Assembly (NCBI GenBank): GCA_965658815.1
Contig: CBFHTC010000001.1
Coordinates: 1 to 64,000, forward strand
Direction of reading: 5' to 3'
DNA from: CBFHTC01 sp965658815
GTDB lineage: Bacteria > Pseudomonadota > Alphaproteobacteria > Rickettsiales > Rickettsiaceae
Length of the DNA: 64,000 bases
Part shown: piece by piece, positions 1 through 8,275 of the stretch
Position numbering within the stretch: the stretch's first letter is position 1
Layout: each line of letters opens with the position of its first letter
The notes under the pieces: generated by a model
The model's input: the letters and a program-made list of their open reading frames with translations, nothing else
Database searches by the model: none
What the model was told of the DNA's origin: nothing
Translations under genes and position numbers: made by a program

Positions 1-199
1 ATAATTTATTATCTTTGTGATGAGATAAAATCCATTAAAAGATAATTTATTATCTTTGTGATGAGATAAAATCCATTGTGATGAGATAAAATCCATTAAA
101 AGATAATTTATTATCTTTGTGATGAGATAAAATCCATTGTGATGAGATAAAATCCATTAAAAGATAATTTATTATCTTTGTGATGAGATAAAATTCATA
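1..199. repeat. Tandem repeat with embedded hairpins
   Basis: The segment is built from two modules. The first is a 20-nt unit, GTGATGAGATAAAATCCATT, present about six times (17-36, 58-77, 78-97, 119-138, 139-158, and a variant at 180-199). The second is a hairpin, AAAGATAA-TTTA-TTATCTTT, present at 38-57, 99-118 and 160-179, with a partial copy at 1-16. The larger period is 61 nt (hairpin plus two 20-mers); the first period is 41 nt. It lies directly at the 3' end of rpoD on the minus strand, so the hairpins could act as a transcription end for that gene. It continues beyond the left edge of the window. Confidence 0.9.
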
Positions 200-203
200 A
201 CAA

Positions 204-1808
204 CTAAATATTATTTTCCGAATCAAGTTTAAAAGGATATAAAACATTTGACATTCTTGGCGACTGAATTTTCCTCAAAGCCTTAGCTTCAATCTGTCTA
301 ATTCTTTCTCGAGTAACATTAAAATACTTTCCAGTAGCTTCTAATGTATATTCAAAAATATTTTTACCAAACCTCATTCTCAAAACCCTTTCTTCTCTAG
401 GAGTCAACTCAAGCAAAACGGTATTAATAATAGAGGCCAAATTTTTTTCTACAGATAAATTAAAAGGAGAAGTATTACTTTTATCTGTAATAAAATCACC
501 TAAAGTATTATTTCCAGAATTTTTTCCTAAAGTAGTCTCTAGACTGATAGGATCTCGACTAACTCTTAATACCTTTTGGACTTTAGACTCAGGAATACCT
601 AATTTCTCAGCGATTTCTGCTGAAGTCGGCTCATATCCAAACTGCATTTCCATCTGTTTCATAGCTTTTAAAATCTTATTATAGGCATCTATTGTATGCA
701 CTGGAACTCTAATTATTCTAGACTGATCGGCAATTGCCCTACTAATTGACTGACGAACCCACCAAGTAGCATAAGTAGAAAACTTATAACCTTTTCTATA
801 ATCAAATTTATCAACCGCTCGAGTTAAGCCAATATTACCTTCTTGAATCAAGTCCAAGAAGCTCAACCCTTTGTTAATATAACGTTTATTCTTCGCCATA
901 GATACCACCAATCTCATATTTGCTTGAGTCATTCGATCTTTAGCTTTTTTCATCTTATTCCAAGATAATATTAACTCTTTATAAAGCATTTTAAAGACTG
1001 AATAATTAAGTTTATTTGCCATCCAAATAACATCTAACTGCTCATTTATTTCATTAAAAAACTTATTATTTTCATTACAAAAACTTTGATATTTTAGCTC
1101 CATAGTCTCTCTTTTTAGAAATAAATCTATAAACAGAATAGCATCATCTTTTTCAAAACTTTTATCAGTTAAAAAATCCAGTAAAATTCTCTCAATTTTA
1201 TTTATTTCAAAACTTAAATTACGAATCTCAGACATCATATTATCAAAAACCAACTTCTGAATATTTAGATCTACAATATGCTGAGATAAAATTTCAGTTT
1301 GCTTTGCAATTAAATCATAATCATCAAAAGTAAATTCATTATTGTTAATTATACCACATATGATATCGAGCTTTTCCACTAATTCTTGTTTTAAAGTAAT
1401 ATCAATTTCGTTTTCAACAACCACTCCATCTACGTCTAATAAATTTTTTATATTATCATTTGATACTCCAATAATAGCTCTAGCTAAAACTCGATTTCTT
1501 TTTAAATCATCATATAAGTTCAACCAAAAAGAATGAATTTTAGAAAACTGACATAATCGACTTTTAACTTCTTGAGTGCTATCAAAAATACTTTTTGCTA
1601 AAATAATCTCTTCCTCTCTAGACTCAATCATTTTTACACGATTAACTTCTTGCTGAAGATATTTCTTTGTATTATCCTCTCCAATAAAAGCGCTAGTATC
1701 AATAGCTTCATCTTCTTCTGTTTCCTCTTTATTATCTGTAAAATGACTTTCGGCAAGAAGAGAATCTTCCGAGTCATTATCAGAGTCAGAGTCAAGTTTG
1801 ATATTCAT
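204..1808 (-). CDS. rpoD: RNA polymerase primary sigma factor RpoD (sigma-70)
   Basis: Housekeeping sigma factor that directs RNA polymerase to -35/-10 promoters. The 534-residue protein starts with an acidic, Asp/Ser-rich stretch. A diverged middle region is followed by a well conserved region 2 (DLIQEGNIGLTRAVDKF, then YKFSTYATWWVRQSISRAI) and region 3 (RIIRVPVHTIDAYNKI). Region 4 includes TPREERVLRMRFG and the helix-turn-helix VTRERIRQIEAKALRKI. It is shorter than most proteobacterial RpoD proteins, through loss in the N-terminal and non-conserved regions. It is divergent from rpoH, with a good promoter 27 nt upstream of the ATG. It is not next to dnaG, its partner in the classical macromolecular-synthesis operon. 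Confidence 0.97.
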   Translation of the reverse strand: MNIKLDSDSDNDSEDSLLAESHFTDNKEETEEDEAIDTSAFIGEDNTKKYLQQEVNRVKMIESREEEIILAKSIFDSTQEVKSRLCQFSKIHSFWLNLYDDLKRNRVLARAIIGVSNDNIKNLLDVDGVVVENEIDITLKQELVEKLDIICGIINNNEFTFDDYDLIAKQTEILSQHIVDLNIQKLVFDNMMSEIRNLSFEINKIERILLDFLTDKSFEKDDAILFIDLFLKRETMELKYQSFCNENNKFFNEINEQLDVIWMANKLNYSVFKMLYKELILSWNKMKKAKDRMTQANMRLVVSMAKNKRYINKGLSFLDLIQEGNIGLTRAVDKFDYRKGYKFSTYATWWVRQSISRAIADQSRIIRVPVHTIDAYNKILKAMKQMEMQFGYEPTSAEIAEKLGIPESKVQKVLRVSRDPISLETTLGKNSGNNTLGDFITDKSNTSPFNLSVEKNLASIINTVLLELTPREERVLRMRFGKNIFEYTLEATGKYFNVTRERIRQIEAKALRKIQSPRMSNVLYPFKLDSENNI

Positions 1809-1835
1809 TTTTTAAGATTGCTTCAGTACAGAGAT

Positions 1836-1864
1836 ATTATATTCTATATATCAAACTATTTCAA
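1836..1864 (-). promoter_or_regulatory. rpoD promoter
   Basis: On the minus strand TTGAAA (1859-1864), a 17-nt spacer and a perfect TATAAT (1836-1841). The -10 box ends 27 nt before the rpoD ATG. Confidence 0.7.
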
Positions 1865-1908
1865 TAAAATATTATATTTTTTTTAAAAATAAAAAAAAAA
1901 ACTATGAC

Positions 1909-1936
1909 TTGATTCATCAAAATTTAGACTTATATT
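1909..1936 (+). promoter_or_regulatory. rpoH promoter candidate
   Basis: TTGATT (1909-1914), 16-nt spacer, TATATT (1931-1936). The -10 box ends 18 nt before the rpoH ATG. This is a sigma-70 type match; no clear heat-shock promoter was recognised. Confidence 0.5.
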
Positions 1937-1954
1937 GTATATATACTGAATACT

Positions 1955-2722
1955 ATGTCAAATAATACATTATCAATTCAACACTATAAACAAAAAATAA
2001 ATCAATACTCAGTACTTGAACATCACGAAGAAATTGAATTAATAAGAAAATACAAAACAGAAAAATGCGAAAAAGCCTTTAATCGCATTATTAATGGTTA
2101 CTTAAGATTAGTAGTGTCTATTGTAGAGAAGCACTTTAAAAGAAAATATAGTAGCATTGATACACTAGACATGATTTCATCTGGTAATATAGGCCTTATC
2201 ATAGCATTAAATAAATTTGATTTATCAAAAGAAGTGAGGTTTGCAACATACGCAAACTGGTGGATTATAGCTAAAATTCAAGAGTTCATTGTATCCAATA
2301 TCTCAATAATCAAACAAAATCAAAAGAAAGTACACAAGACTTTATTTACATCAGATAAATCAATCAGCATTATTCCAGACCTTTCTCTTGATACACCAAT
2401 AAGCGATTCTAATATAAGTCAAATTGACCTTTTATCACATAACGCAATCTCTCAAGAGGAGTTTATAATATATCAAGAGGAGAATAAGAAAAACATGAAT
2501 ATACTAAATTCAGTTTGGAACACTTTAAACCAAAGAGAGAAGTATATTATTTATCATCGATTTATCGCATCAGAGAAGAAGGCGCTAAGAGTAATTGCTG
2601 AAGAATTTAATATCTCAAGCGAAAGAGTGAGGCAAATAGAAAATAGAATCAAGAAATATATCAAAAATGTTATGACCGGAAAGATTCTATTAGATAAAAA
2701 ACAAAATTTATTAAAAAGTTAA
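1955..2722 (+). CDS. rpoH: RNA polymerase sigma-32 factor RpoH
   Basis: Alternative sigma factor of the heat-shock type. The 255-residue protein has a short N-terminus, then region 2 (MISSGNIGLIIALNKFD, RFATYANWWIIAKIQEFI), an RpoH-box-like stretch (NQKKVHKTLF, about residues 123-132) and a region 4 helix-turn-helix (ISSERVRQIENRIKKYI). Lack of region 1.1 and the overall length fit the RpoH group rather than RpoD. In alphaproteobacteria RpoH controls chaperone and protease genes; clpX in this window is a plausible target, though no RpoH-specific promoter was seen. It lies head to head with rpoD, 146 nt apart. The tRNA-Asp gene follows. Confidence 0.93.
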   Translation: MSNNTLSIQHYKQKINQYSVLEHHEEIELIRKYKTEKCEKAFNRIINGYLRLVVSIVEKHFKRKYSSIDTLDMISSGNIGLIIALNKFDLSKEVRFATYANWWIIAKIQEFIVSNISIIKQNQKKVHKTLFTSDKSISIIPDLSLDTPISDSNISQIDLLSHNAISQEEFIIYQEENKKNMNILNSVWNTLNQREKYIIYHRFIASEKKALRVIAEEFNISSERVRQIENRIKKYIKNVMTGKILLDKKQNLLKS

Positions 2723-2732
2723 AAAATATCTA

Positions 2733-2761
2733 TTGATTTTTAATATCTTTTCTTATACAAT
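2733..2761 (+). promoter_or_regulatory. tRNA-Asp promoter
   Basis: TTGATT (2733-2738), 17-nt spacer, TACAAT (2756-2761). The -10 box ends 10 nt before the mature tRNA 5' end. Confidence 0.7.
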
Positions 2762-2771
2762 ATTGATATAC

Positions 2772-2848
2772 GGAGGAGTAGCTCAGTCGGTTAGAGCACC
2801 TGCCTGTCACGCAGGAGGTCGCGGGTTCAAGTCCCGTCTTCTTCGCCA
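2772..2848 (+). tRNA. tRNA-Asp (GTC)
   Basis: A 77-nt cloverleaf with encoded CCA. The acceptor stem pairs GGAGGAG with CTTCTTC, followed by discriminator G, which is the aspartate identity base. The anticodon is GTC inside CTGTCAC and the T-loop is GGGTTCAAGTCCC. Confidence 0.97.
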
Positions 2849-2907
2849 TAACACAATTTTCGTGTATTATTTATTGACTTAGTAATTTTTATTGATATTT
2901 ATAATAT

Positions 2908-3576
2908 ATGATAAAATTTATAAATCAGAATACTGAAGAATTATTTTCCTCTTTAAAAAAAGAAGTTTTTTTTGGTATTGAAATAGAATTTTATTCATCA
3001 AAAGACTATATTATATTTCACAATAATCAACATAATATTTTGTTGCAACATAAACTATTTAAAATAGAAAAAGAAAAACACAAAAATCAATATGAAATTA
3101 TTTTTTATAAAACAAATGATATCAAAATAATAGCATTATGGGAGGGGGTTATAAATGATATCATTCAAGCCAATAAGCATTGTGTTTTTAATTCATTTTA
3201 TAAAGAAATATCAAATGGTTTACATATAAATATTTCTATTACGCAATATAAGAAAAAGGATATCTTTAATTTATGTGAAAATTTATGTCAATTCTTCTTT
3301 CATAATAAATATTTACTATTACAAAACAACGATAGACTACTACATAATGATACCTTTACTCCTCAGTATATCTCTTGGGGGCCAAATAATCGCTTCTCTG
3401 GCATTCGTATCAAAAAAGATATTATAGAAGTTCGATTTTTTACTCTATATAGCCCTATAGATCATATCATAAATATTATTCTGTTAAATATTATGAGACA
3501 TCATATAAGAAATAACGATAAATATATATATGGCCCTCAATATGGTACAAAATATGATATTAGCATAAAAAATTAA
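2908..3576 (+). CDS. Miniature glutamine-synthetase-like protein
   Basis: A 222-residue protein carrying, in the right order, the hallmark strands of the glutamine synthetase/carboxylate-amine ligase fold: FGIEIEFYS (about 22-30), KNQYEIIF (about 59-66), NGLHINIS (about 105-112, equivalent to the GS motif GMHxHxS), and ISWGPNNRFSGIRI followed by IEVRF (about 154-175). These match the glutamate/ATP-binding strands of GS. Full GlnA is about 450-470 residues, so the N-terminal beta-grasp domain and the C-terminal half are missing, and the adenylylation loop is not seen. It may be a stripped-down ligase of unknown substrate. True glutamine synthetase activity is not claimed. It starts 59 nt after tRNA-Asp. 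Confidence 0.6.
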   Translation: MIKFINQNTEELFSSLKKEVFFGIEIEFYSSKDYIIFHNNQHNILLQHKLFKIEKEKHKNQYEIIFYKTNDIKIIALWEGVINDIIQANKHCVFNSFYKEISNGLHINISITQYKKKDIFNLCENLCQFFFHNKYLLLQNNDRLLHNDTFTPQYISWGPNNRFSGIRIKKDIIEVRFFTLYSPIDHIINIILLNIMRHHIRNNDKYIYGPQYGTKYDISIKN

Positions 3577-3612
3577 ATTGATATTGTAAGCTTTTTAATA
3601 TATAATTTATTT

Positions 3613-4836
3613 ATGCTCAATATCAAATATTATCAAATTAATTATTTAATGTTAATTTTTGAACTCTTAAATATCTTGCCTTTTCACACTAAATTATTTA
3701 CTTCTGATATTATCTTAAACTCTTATATTTTAGTATATTACATAATATTTTACTTTTCCATACAAGAAGCTAAACATATGACTTATTTATTATTATTTGG
3801 ATTTACGATGCTGCATTTATATCTTTTAATACTTGATTATCCGACGCTTAATTTATTATATATAATGGCTAATATATTAATTGCCACATTATTTTCTCAT
3901 AAAAATTTTCATATATTCATATTTACTCTTGTCAATATCACTTTACTTTATATGCAAAGCTACATAGCTATAGCAATCTTTGGGTTTTTGTATATTACAT
4001 TTAATCTAGTACGAATATTTATATTTGATAATGACTGTATTTCAGTATACAAAGAATATATAAATAAATATTTAAATACTTATAATATATTATATAAAGA
4101 AACAAATAAATACTTTCAGAAATATTATCTCATTAATACAAAAAAAATCAACAAAGTTTTGACTGATATAGAATTTGATATGACTTATCATGGATATTCT
4201 AAGCATAAAAAATACGTACATATTATTAATGAACTATATTTATATTTTGAAAGTCTAAATGTTATTTGTCATAATACAAAATATATAGATCATGGCAAGA
4301 TATCAAAAACTAATATTTATGAATTAGTGCATGAAGCGATTTATCTATATTCAAATATATACAAAAAAACAATAAAATATCATTTTCATATTCAAGAATC
4401 CAATACAGTATTTGTCAATAAAGAAAAATTTTTTCAACTAATCAATGAAATATTACAAAATACTAGACAAACTGATTTTAATATCTTCTTTGCAAAAATA
4501 AGTAATATAAAAAAAATCATGTTCTATGTAAAAAATAATTTTAAAATTAGTAATAACCTACTATCTTTAGCTTTACTTTCTAATACAAAAATAAAATGCA
4601 AGAATAATATTTTTGAAATTGAGTTCATGTCATTTCAAAACAATGAAATACTCCATATCAGACAAGAAAATGAAGCCAATAATTTTCTGTCACACTTGTT
4701 TTATATTTTTATTAATGAGATTAATGATGCTAAAAAAAAATTATTTAATCATGAGCAAATTGCAAATAATTTATTCATCTATAGAAAACTTTATTTAATA
4801 CATAATTTAAAAATTCAATATGATAAAACTATATAA
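3613..4836 (+). CDS. Membrane protein with degenerate sensor-kinase-like tail
   Basis: Unrecognised by simple family motifs. The first ~150 residues are very hydrophobic and would form about five or six membrane segments. The rest (about 155-407) is soluble and reads like an eroded histidine kinase. It has a helical stretch with histidines (DMTYHGYSKHKKYVHII, about 194-210), then a segment resembling the N-box of the ATPase domain (NKEKFFQLINEILQN, about 279-293). No G1/G2 boxes of the GHKL ATPase are visible, so kinase activity is doubtful. It overlaps the next gene, of similar architecture, by 17 nt, implying coupled translation. Confidence 0.6.
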   Translation: MLNIKYYQINYLMLIFELLNILPFHTKLFTSDIILNSYILVYYIIFYFSIQEAKHMTYLLLFGFTMLHLYLLILDYPTLNLLYIMANILIATLFSHKNFHIFIFTLVNITLLYMQSYIAIAIFGFLYITFNLVRIFIFDNDCISVYKEYINKYLNTYNILYKETNKYFQKYYLINTKKINKVLTDIEFDMTYHGYSKHKKYVHIINELYLYFESLNVICHNTKYIDHGKISKTNIYELVHEAIYLYSNIYKKTIKYHFHIQESNTVFVNKEKFFQLINEILQNTRQTDFNIFFAKISNIKKIMFYVKNNFKISNNLLSLALLSNTKIKCKNNIFEIEFMSFQNNEILHIRQENEANNFLSHLFYIFINEINDAKKKLFNHEQIANNLFIYRKLYLIHNLKIQYDKTI

Positions 4837-6532
4837 GGCTATATTATATATTATCTATAATATGATTCTAAAAACAATAGAATTAAACGTTACACTATCT
4901 GTTGTATTGCTGTTAATGCTAAGAAAATTTATATATACCAAAAGAGAAAAAATATTATTTTATACTTCGATATTAGCTTTACTATTATTATATACATTAT
5001 CTTACTACTGCATTGATTTTGTTCATTCATTTTATGTTTTAATAACCTTAGAATATATCTTCTATATATATAACAATAATCTTCAATACAATAACTTAAT
5101 ATTATTTTTTATCTGTATGATCGATCTTGATATTTTTAATCTCTTTGTTATAATCGCAATTCATATCATTTTCATGTATTATGAATATAACAATTATAAA
5201 GAATATGAGAAAAAATGGCAAATAACTTTAGGATCAATAGCTACTATGTATTTTGTCAAATATTTATTTTACTATTTAAATCTTCCAGTATATAGTGAGA
5301 ACTATATAACTATCTTTTCTTTTATATACTACTATATAATCGTTACTAATAAAAAACATAAATATGAGCTAAAACTATATAGTATAATTAATGCAATACT
5401 CATATTATGCTTGATATATTTGCAATATTTTATATTAGCGGCTATTTTTTTCTGCCTGACAATTTTAAATATAATATATTTTATACAAAAGATATACTAT
5501 ATACACATTGATATGATAGTTTTTATGATGCCTATATTATTTATTTTCCATTCATCATATATAATATTTATTTTGATATTTATAGCAGCATCTATTTATA
5601 AACACATTGTATTTTTCTCTCAAAGTATTACTAAATGCATTTTGTCTTTAATCCTTTACCAATCTTATTTAATACTTTTTCTAAATGAGTTATATTTCGA
5701 TTCATGGAGAAATATTTTACACTTATATATTTTTGTATTATATTTTTTATTAATACTGATTTGTGCTAATAAATTTATTCATAATGAAGTTACTACTATA
5801 ACAAAAGACTATATCAAAATTAATTATTTATTGCAATTCTCGCACACACAGGAAAAGTTATTTTTTAATTTATTTGATATACAGAACACAACAAATATTA
5901 ATAACTTAATCAAGATTTTAGAGAGATATGATTTAAATGAAGTGATATTAACAGAAGAAAAAATAAAAATCAACAATATGATCCAAAATGCTAAAAACTA
6001 CTTTTATAGATTAAATAATATTTCTTTACATACCATGATATCAAAAATCAATCAAACAAGACAATCATATATAAATAATCCTTTAAATCTGTCTCAAAAA
6101 AATGTTCATATTATTTTAAACAATAATTTAATGATATATCAAATACTATCTATATGTTTTTTAATTTATGATAATATGATATATATTTCAGTCGGACATA
6201 ATAAAGATTTAACAATCAAATTAAATATTTCAATTAAAAATAATATACAAGCCTTCTTATTAAATAAATTACAAGAAATGATCTCTTTTTTTAAAATAAA
6301 AAATTTATTAATTAATAACACTTTGCATATCACAATTAAAAATGATACTGAAATACGCCAATACTATTTATTATATATAGATATATTTAAAATATACAAA
6401 AGTCTACAAGAATATATAAAAATAGAAGAAAGCTTTTTGCTAGAAACCTTACTTCACAATAACTTAAAAGCCAATAGAACTAAAATAGCAGAATTGATTA
6501 AAAAATATTTTACAGATAATATTTTACAATGA
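4820..6532 (+). CDS. Large polytopic membrane protein, sensor-like tail
   Basis: A 570-residue protein with roughly ten hydrophobic segments in residues 10-325, followed by a soluble C-terminal domain of about 240 residues. That tail contains TMISKINQTRQSYI and NNNLMIYQILSICFLIYDN (about 434-452), arranged like the phosphoacceptor helix and N-box of the preceding gene, but without nucleotide-binding glycine motifs. It is probably a diverged relative or partner of the upstream protein. Function unknown. Its 3' end overlaps the convergent gene at 6524-7078 by 9 nt. Confidence 0.55.
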   Translation: MIKLYKAILYIIYNMILKTIELNVTLSVVLLLMLRKFIYTKREKILFYTSILALLLLYTLSYYCIDFVHSFYVLITLEYIFYIYNNNLQYNNLILFFICMIDLDIFNLFVIIAIHIIFMYYEYNNYKEYEKKWQITLGSIATMYFVKYLFYYLNLPVYSENYITIFSFIYYYIIVTNKKHKYELKLYSIINAILILCLIYLQYFILAAIFFCLTILNIIYFIQKIYYIHIDMIVFMMPILFIFHSSYIIFILIFIAASIYKHIVFFSQSITKCILSLILYQSYLILFLNELYFDSWRNILHLYIFVLYFLLILICANKFIHNEVTTITKDYIKINYLLQFSHTQEKLFFNLFDIQNTTNINNLIKILERYDLNEVILTEEKIKINNMIQNAKNYFYRLNNISLHTMISKINQTRQSYINNPLNLSQKNVHIILNNNLMIYQILSICFLIYDNMIYISVGHNKDLTIKLNISIKNNIQAFLLNKLQEMISFFKIKNLLINNTLHITIKNDTEIRQYYLLYIDIFKIYKSLQEYIKIEESFLLETLLHNNLKANRTKIAELIKKYFTDNILQ

Positions 6533-7078
6533 AAACATTTCTTTTGCTATTTGTAGTTCTATTGTTTTCATATTTTCCAATATAGATAATAATACAGATT
6601 TCATCAATTCCGATAATGCTTCTGCTTGAGCTTCAGTAATACCAAAATATTTAGTATCAAATGTAGTTTTATGAAAATCTTTTTTTAAAGAAATCTCTAT
6701 AAAAATTCCTTCAAGTTTTGTTTGTATAACAATATTACCTTGATCATCTTGTATATACTTCATCTGACTGTCCGATATATTGTCTTCCTTCAATAATTTT
6801 TGCGCTAAATGCCTTTCAGATTGTAGCATTTGTGCAAATAATTCAGTAATGTTTGTATGCATACTGCTTGATATTTGATTTATTTGATTAGCATTTAGAT
6901 CTAACCTAGCCTCGGGAGAAGGATTGAAATCAAGAGAGATAATCTCTTTTTTTAAATTATATACAATTTTCAAACCTAGTTTATCAACCTCATAATTTTT
7001 CTCTTCAACTTTTTGGCGAACTTCTAATAGTTTTTGACTATCTATTTTTTTCATGAGATCTTTTATATTAAAATTCAT
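6524..7078 (-). CDS. Hypothetical protein with two similar modules
   Basis: A 184-residue soluble protein that I do not recognise. It seems to contain two copies of one secondary-structure pattern: two beta strands, a short loop and a long helix (about 35-95: LGLKIVYNLKKEIISLDFNP then helix; about 118-182: GIFIEISLKKDFHKTTFD then helix). The first half, with its N-terminal charged helix, has a general likeness to the YbaB/EbfC nucleoid-protein fold, but the match is too weak to name it. It is convergent with the sensor-like genes and lies upstream of the ComM-like gene in the same direction. Confidence 0.6.
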   Translation of the reverse strand: MNFNIKDLMKKIDSQKLLEVRQKVEEKNYEVDKLGLKIVYNLKKEIISLDFNPSPEARLDLNANQINQISSSMHTNITELFAQMLQSERHLAQKLLKEDNISDSQMKYIQDDQGNIVIQTKLEGIFIEISLKKDFHKTTFDTKYFGITEAQAEALSELMKSVLLSILENMKTIELQIAKEMFSL

Positions 7079-7163
7079 ATGATACTTTCTTTTATATTAA
7101 ATATAATAGATTTTACAAGAAAAAGCAAATATTTATTTTAAAATTTCGATATAATATATTAAA

Positions 7164-8273
7164 TCAATACGAATAATTTAAAACACATAAAGCACAGGCT
7201 TGAAAGATATGATCTTTTAAGACAAAATTACTTACAGAAAGGTCGGCAATAGTTCTCGCAACTTTTAAAATATTAAAATATTTCTTTTCATTTAATTTAA
7301 ATCGCTTACATAAAGAATTTAATAATGCAATTTCTTTGTCACTAAAACCAATTTCCGAATAAGATATATATTCCATATTAATATTTTCATTACTAGAAAT
7401 CTCATAACCATTATATCTAACTTTTTGCCTTTGAAATACTTTATATAAATCAGCGAGAGATATAGAAACTAAATCTTTATTAGATACGTATAGTGTCACA
7501 TCATTTAAAATATCTGTTGATATAAAAATCACTTTTTTCTTTGTCGTCAACTTATCAGAAATCAAAAAGGAATGATTAATCGCTTCATCATTATCAAAAT
7601 AAATATTATATTCTGTAATCAAAGAATCAAGATTTCGAACTAGAGATTGGTCAAAAGTCCAGAGGATCATTTGTTCAAATGAAATATTAAAAAAGATTGA
7701 ATTTAATATCGTTTGCAAATTTTCCTTAAGATACTCGATATCAGGAAAATAAAACGAATGACCTCCAACTAAAGCAACTAACATAGACCTTGAGATAAGA
7801 ATGGAATGATTAAAATCCTCCATTTTAAACATGGGAACGAAATCGGAGTATAAAGTTATTTGAGCAAAATTAAGATAATACAAATGCTCTCTTGTTACTA
7901 TTCCAGCCTCTTGAATATACCTTTTAGAAGTAACTAGAACTCCATCATTAGAAATAATTGAAGCGGCAAAAATACCCAAGGCTAACTTTTCAGAGCCATA
8001 AATATATATATTAAGATTCAATTTTAATAAAAAACTTTCATAAAGCATAATTAGAGTAATAAAAACAAATTCATCTATCTCATTAAGATCTTCTTCGAGT
8101 TTAAATTCAAACAATTTATAAGGCAATGGGTAACTATATTGTTCAAAATATTGCAATACTTTTTTCTTTATTTCAAATGGCAAATTACACCCAAATGCAT
8201 AATGATCTTTTATATCAAGATCTATCTTAACTTTTTGAATATTATGATTTTTTACTTTAAAAGTATAAAACAA
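7164..8273 (-). CDS. ComM/YifB-family protein lacking the ATPase P-loop
   Basis: The ends are recognisable. The N-terminal part (HYAFGCNLPFEIKKKVLQYF, then a strand ending YIYGSEKLALGIFAASII) corresponds to the Lon-S5-like domain of ComM (Mg-chelatase-like helicase). The C-terminal part (NEKKYFNILKVARTIADL, about 325-342) is the typical ComM tail. In the centre, where ComM has GPPGxGKTM, only SRSMLVALVGGHSF remains and no Walker A or clear Walker B can be seen. At 369 residues it is well short of the usual ~500. ComM promotes branch migration during transformation; this copy probably cannot hydrolyse ATP. It follows greA with a 2-nt gap, probably in one operon. Confidence 0.7.
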   Translation of the reverse strand: MFYTFKVKNHNIQKVKIDLDIKDHYAFGCNLPFEIKKKVLQYFEQYSYPLPYKLFEFKLEEDLNEIDEFVFITLIMLYESFLLKLNLNIYIYGSEKLALGIFAASIISNDGVLVTSKRYIQEAGIVTREHLYYLNFAQITLYSDFVPMFKMEDFNHSILISRSMLVALVGGHSFYFPDIEYLKENLQTILNSIFFNISFEQMILWTFDQSLVRNLDSLITEYNIYFDNDEAINHSFLISDKLTTKKKVIFISTDILNDVTLYVSNKDLVSISLADLYKVFQRQKVRYNGYEISSNENINMEYISYSEIGFSDKEIALLNSLCKRFKLNEKKYFNILKVARTIADLSVSNFVLKDHIFQACALCVLNYSY

Positions 8274-8275
8274 GA

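Noticed and set aside
1..203. CRISPR array
   Set aside because: The repeated units follow each other without unique spacers of constant size, contain a hairpin module, and no cas gene is nearby.
50..247. 65-residue reading frame on the minus strand
   Set aside because: It is a translation of the tandem repeat and overlaps the end of rpoD; no protein features.
3613..6532. NtrY/NtrX-type two-component system next to glutamine synthetase
   Set aside because: No response regulator or ATP-binding glycine boxes are visible; only a general layout likeness remains.
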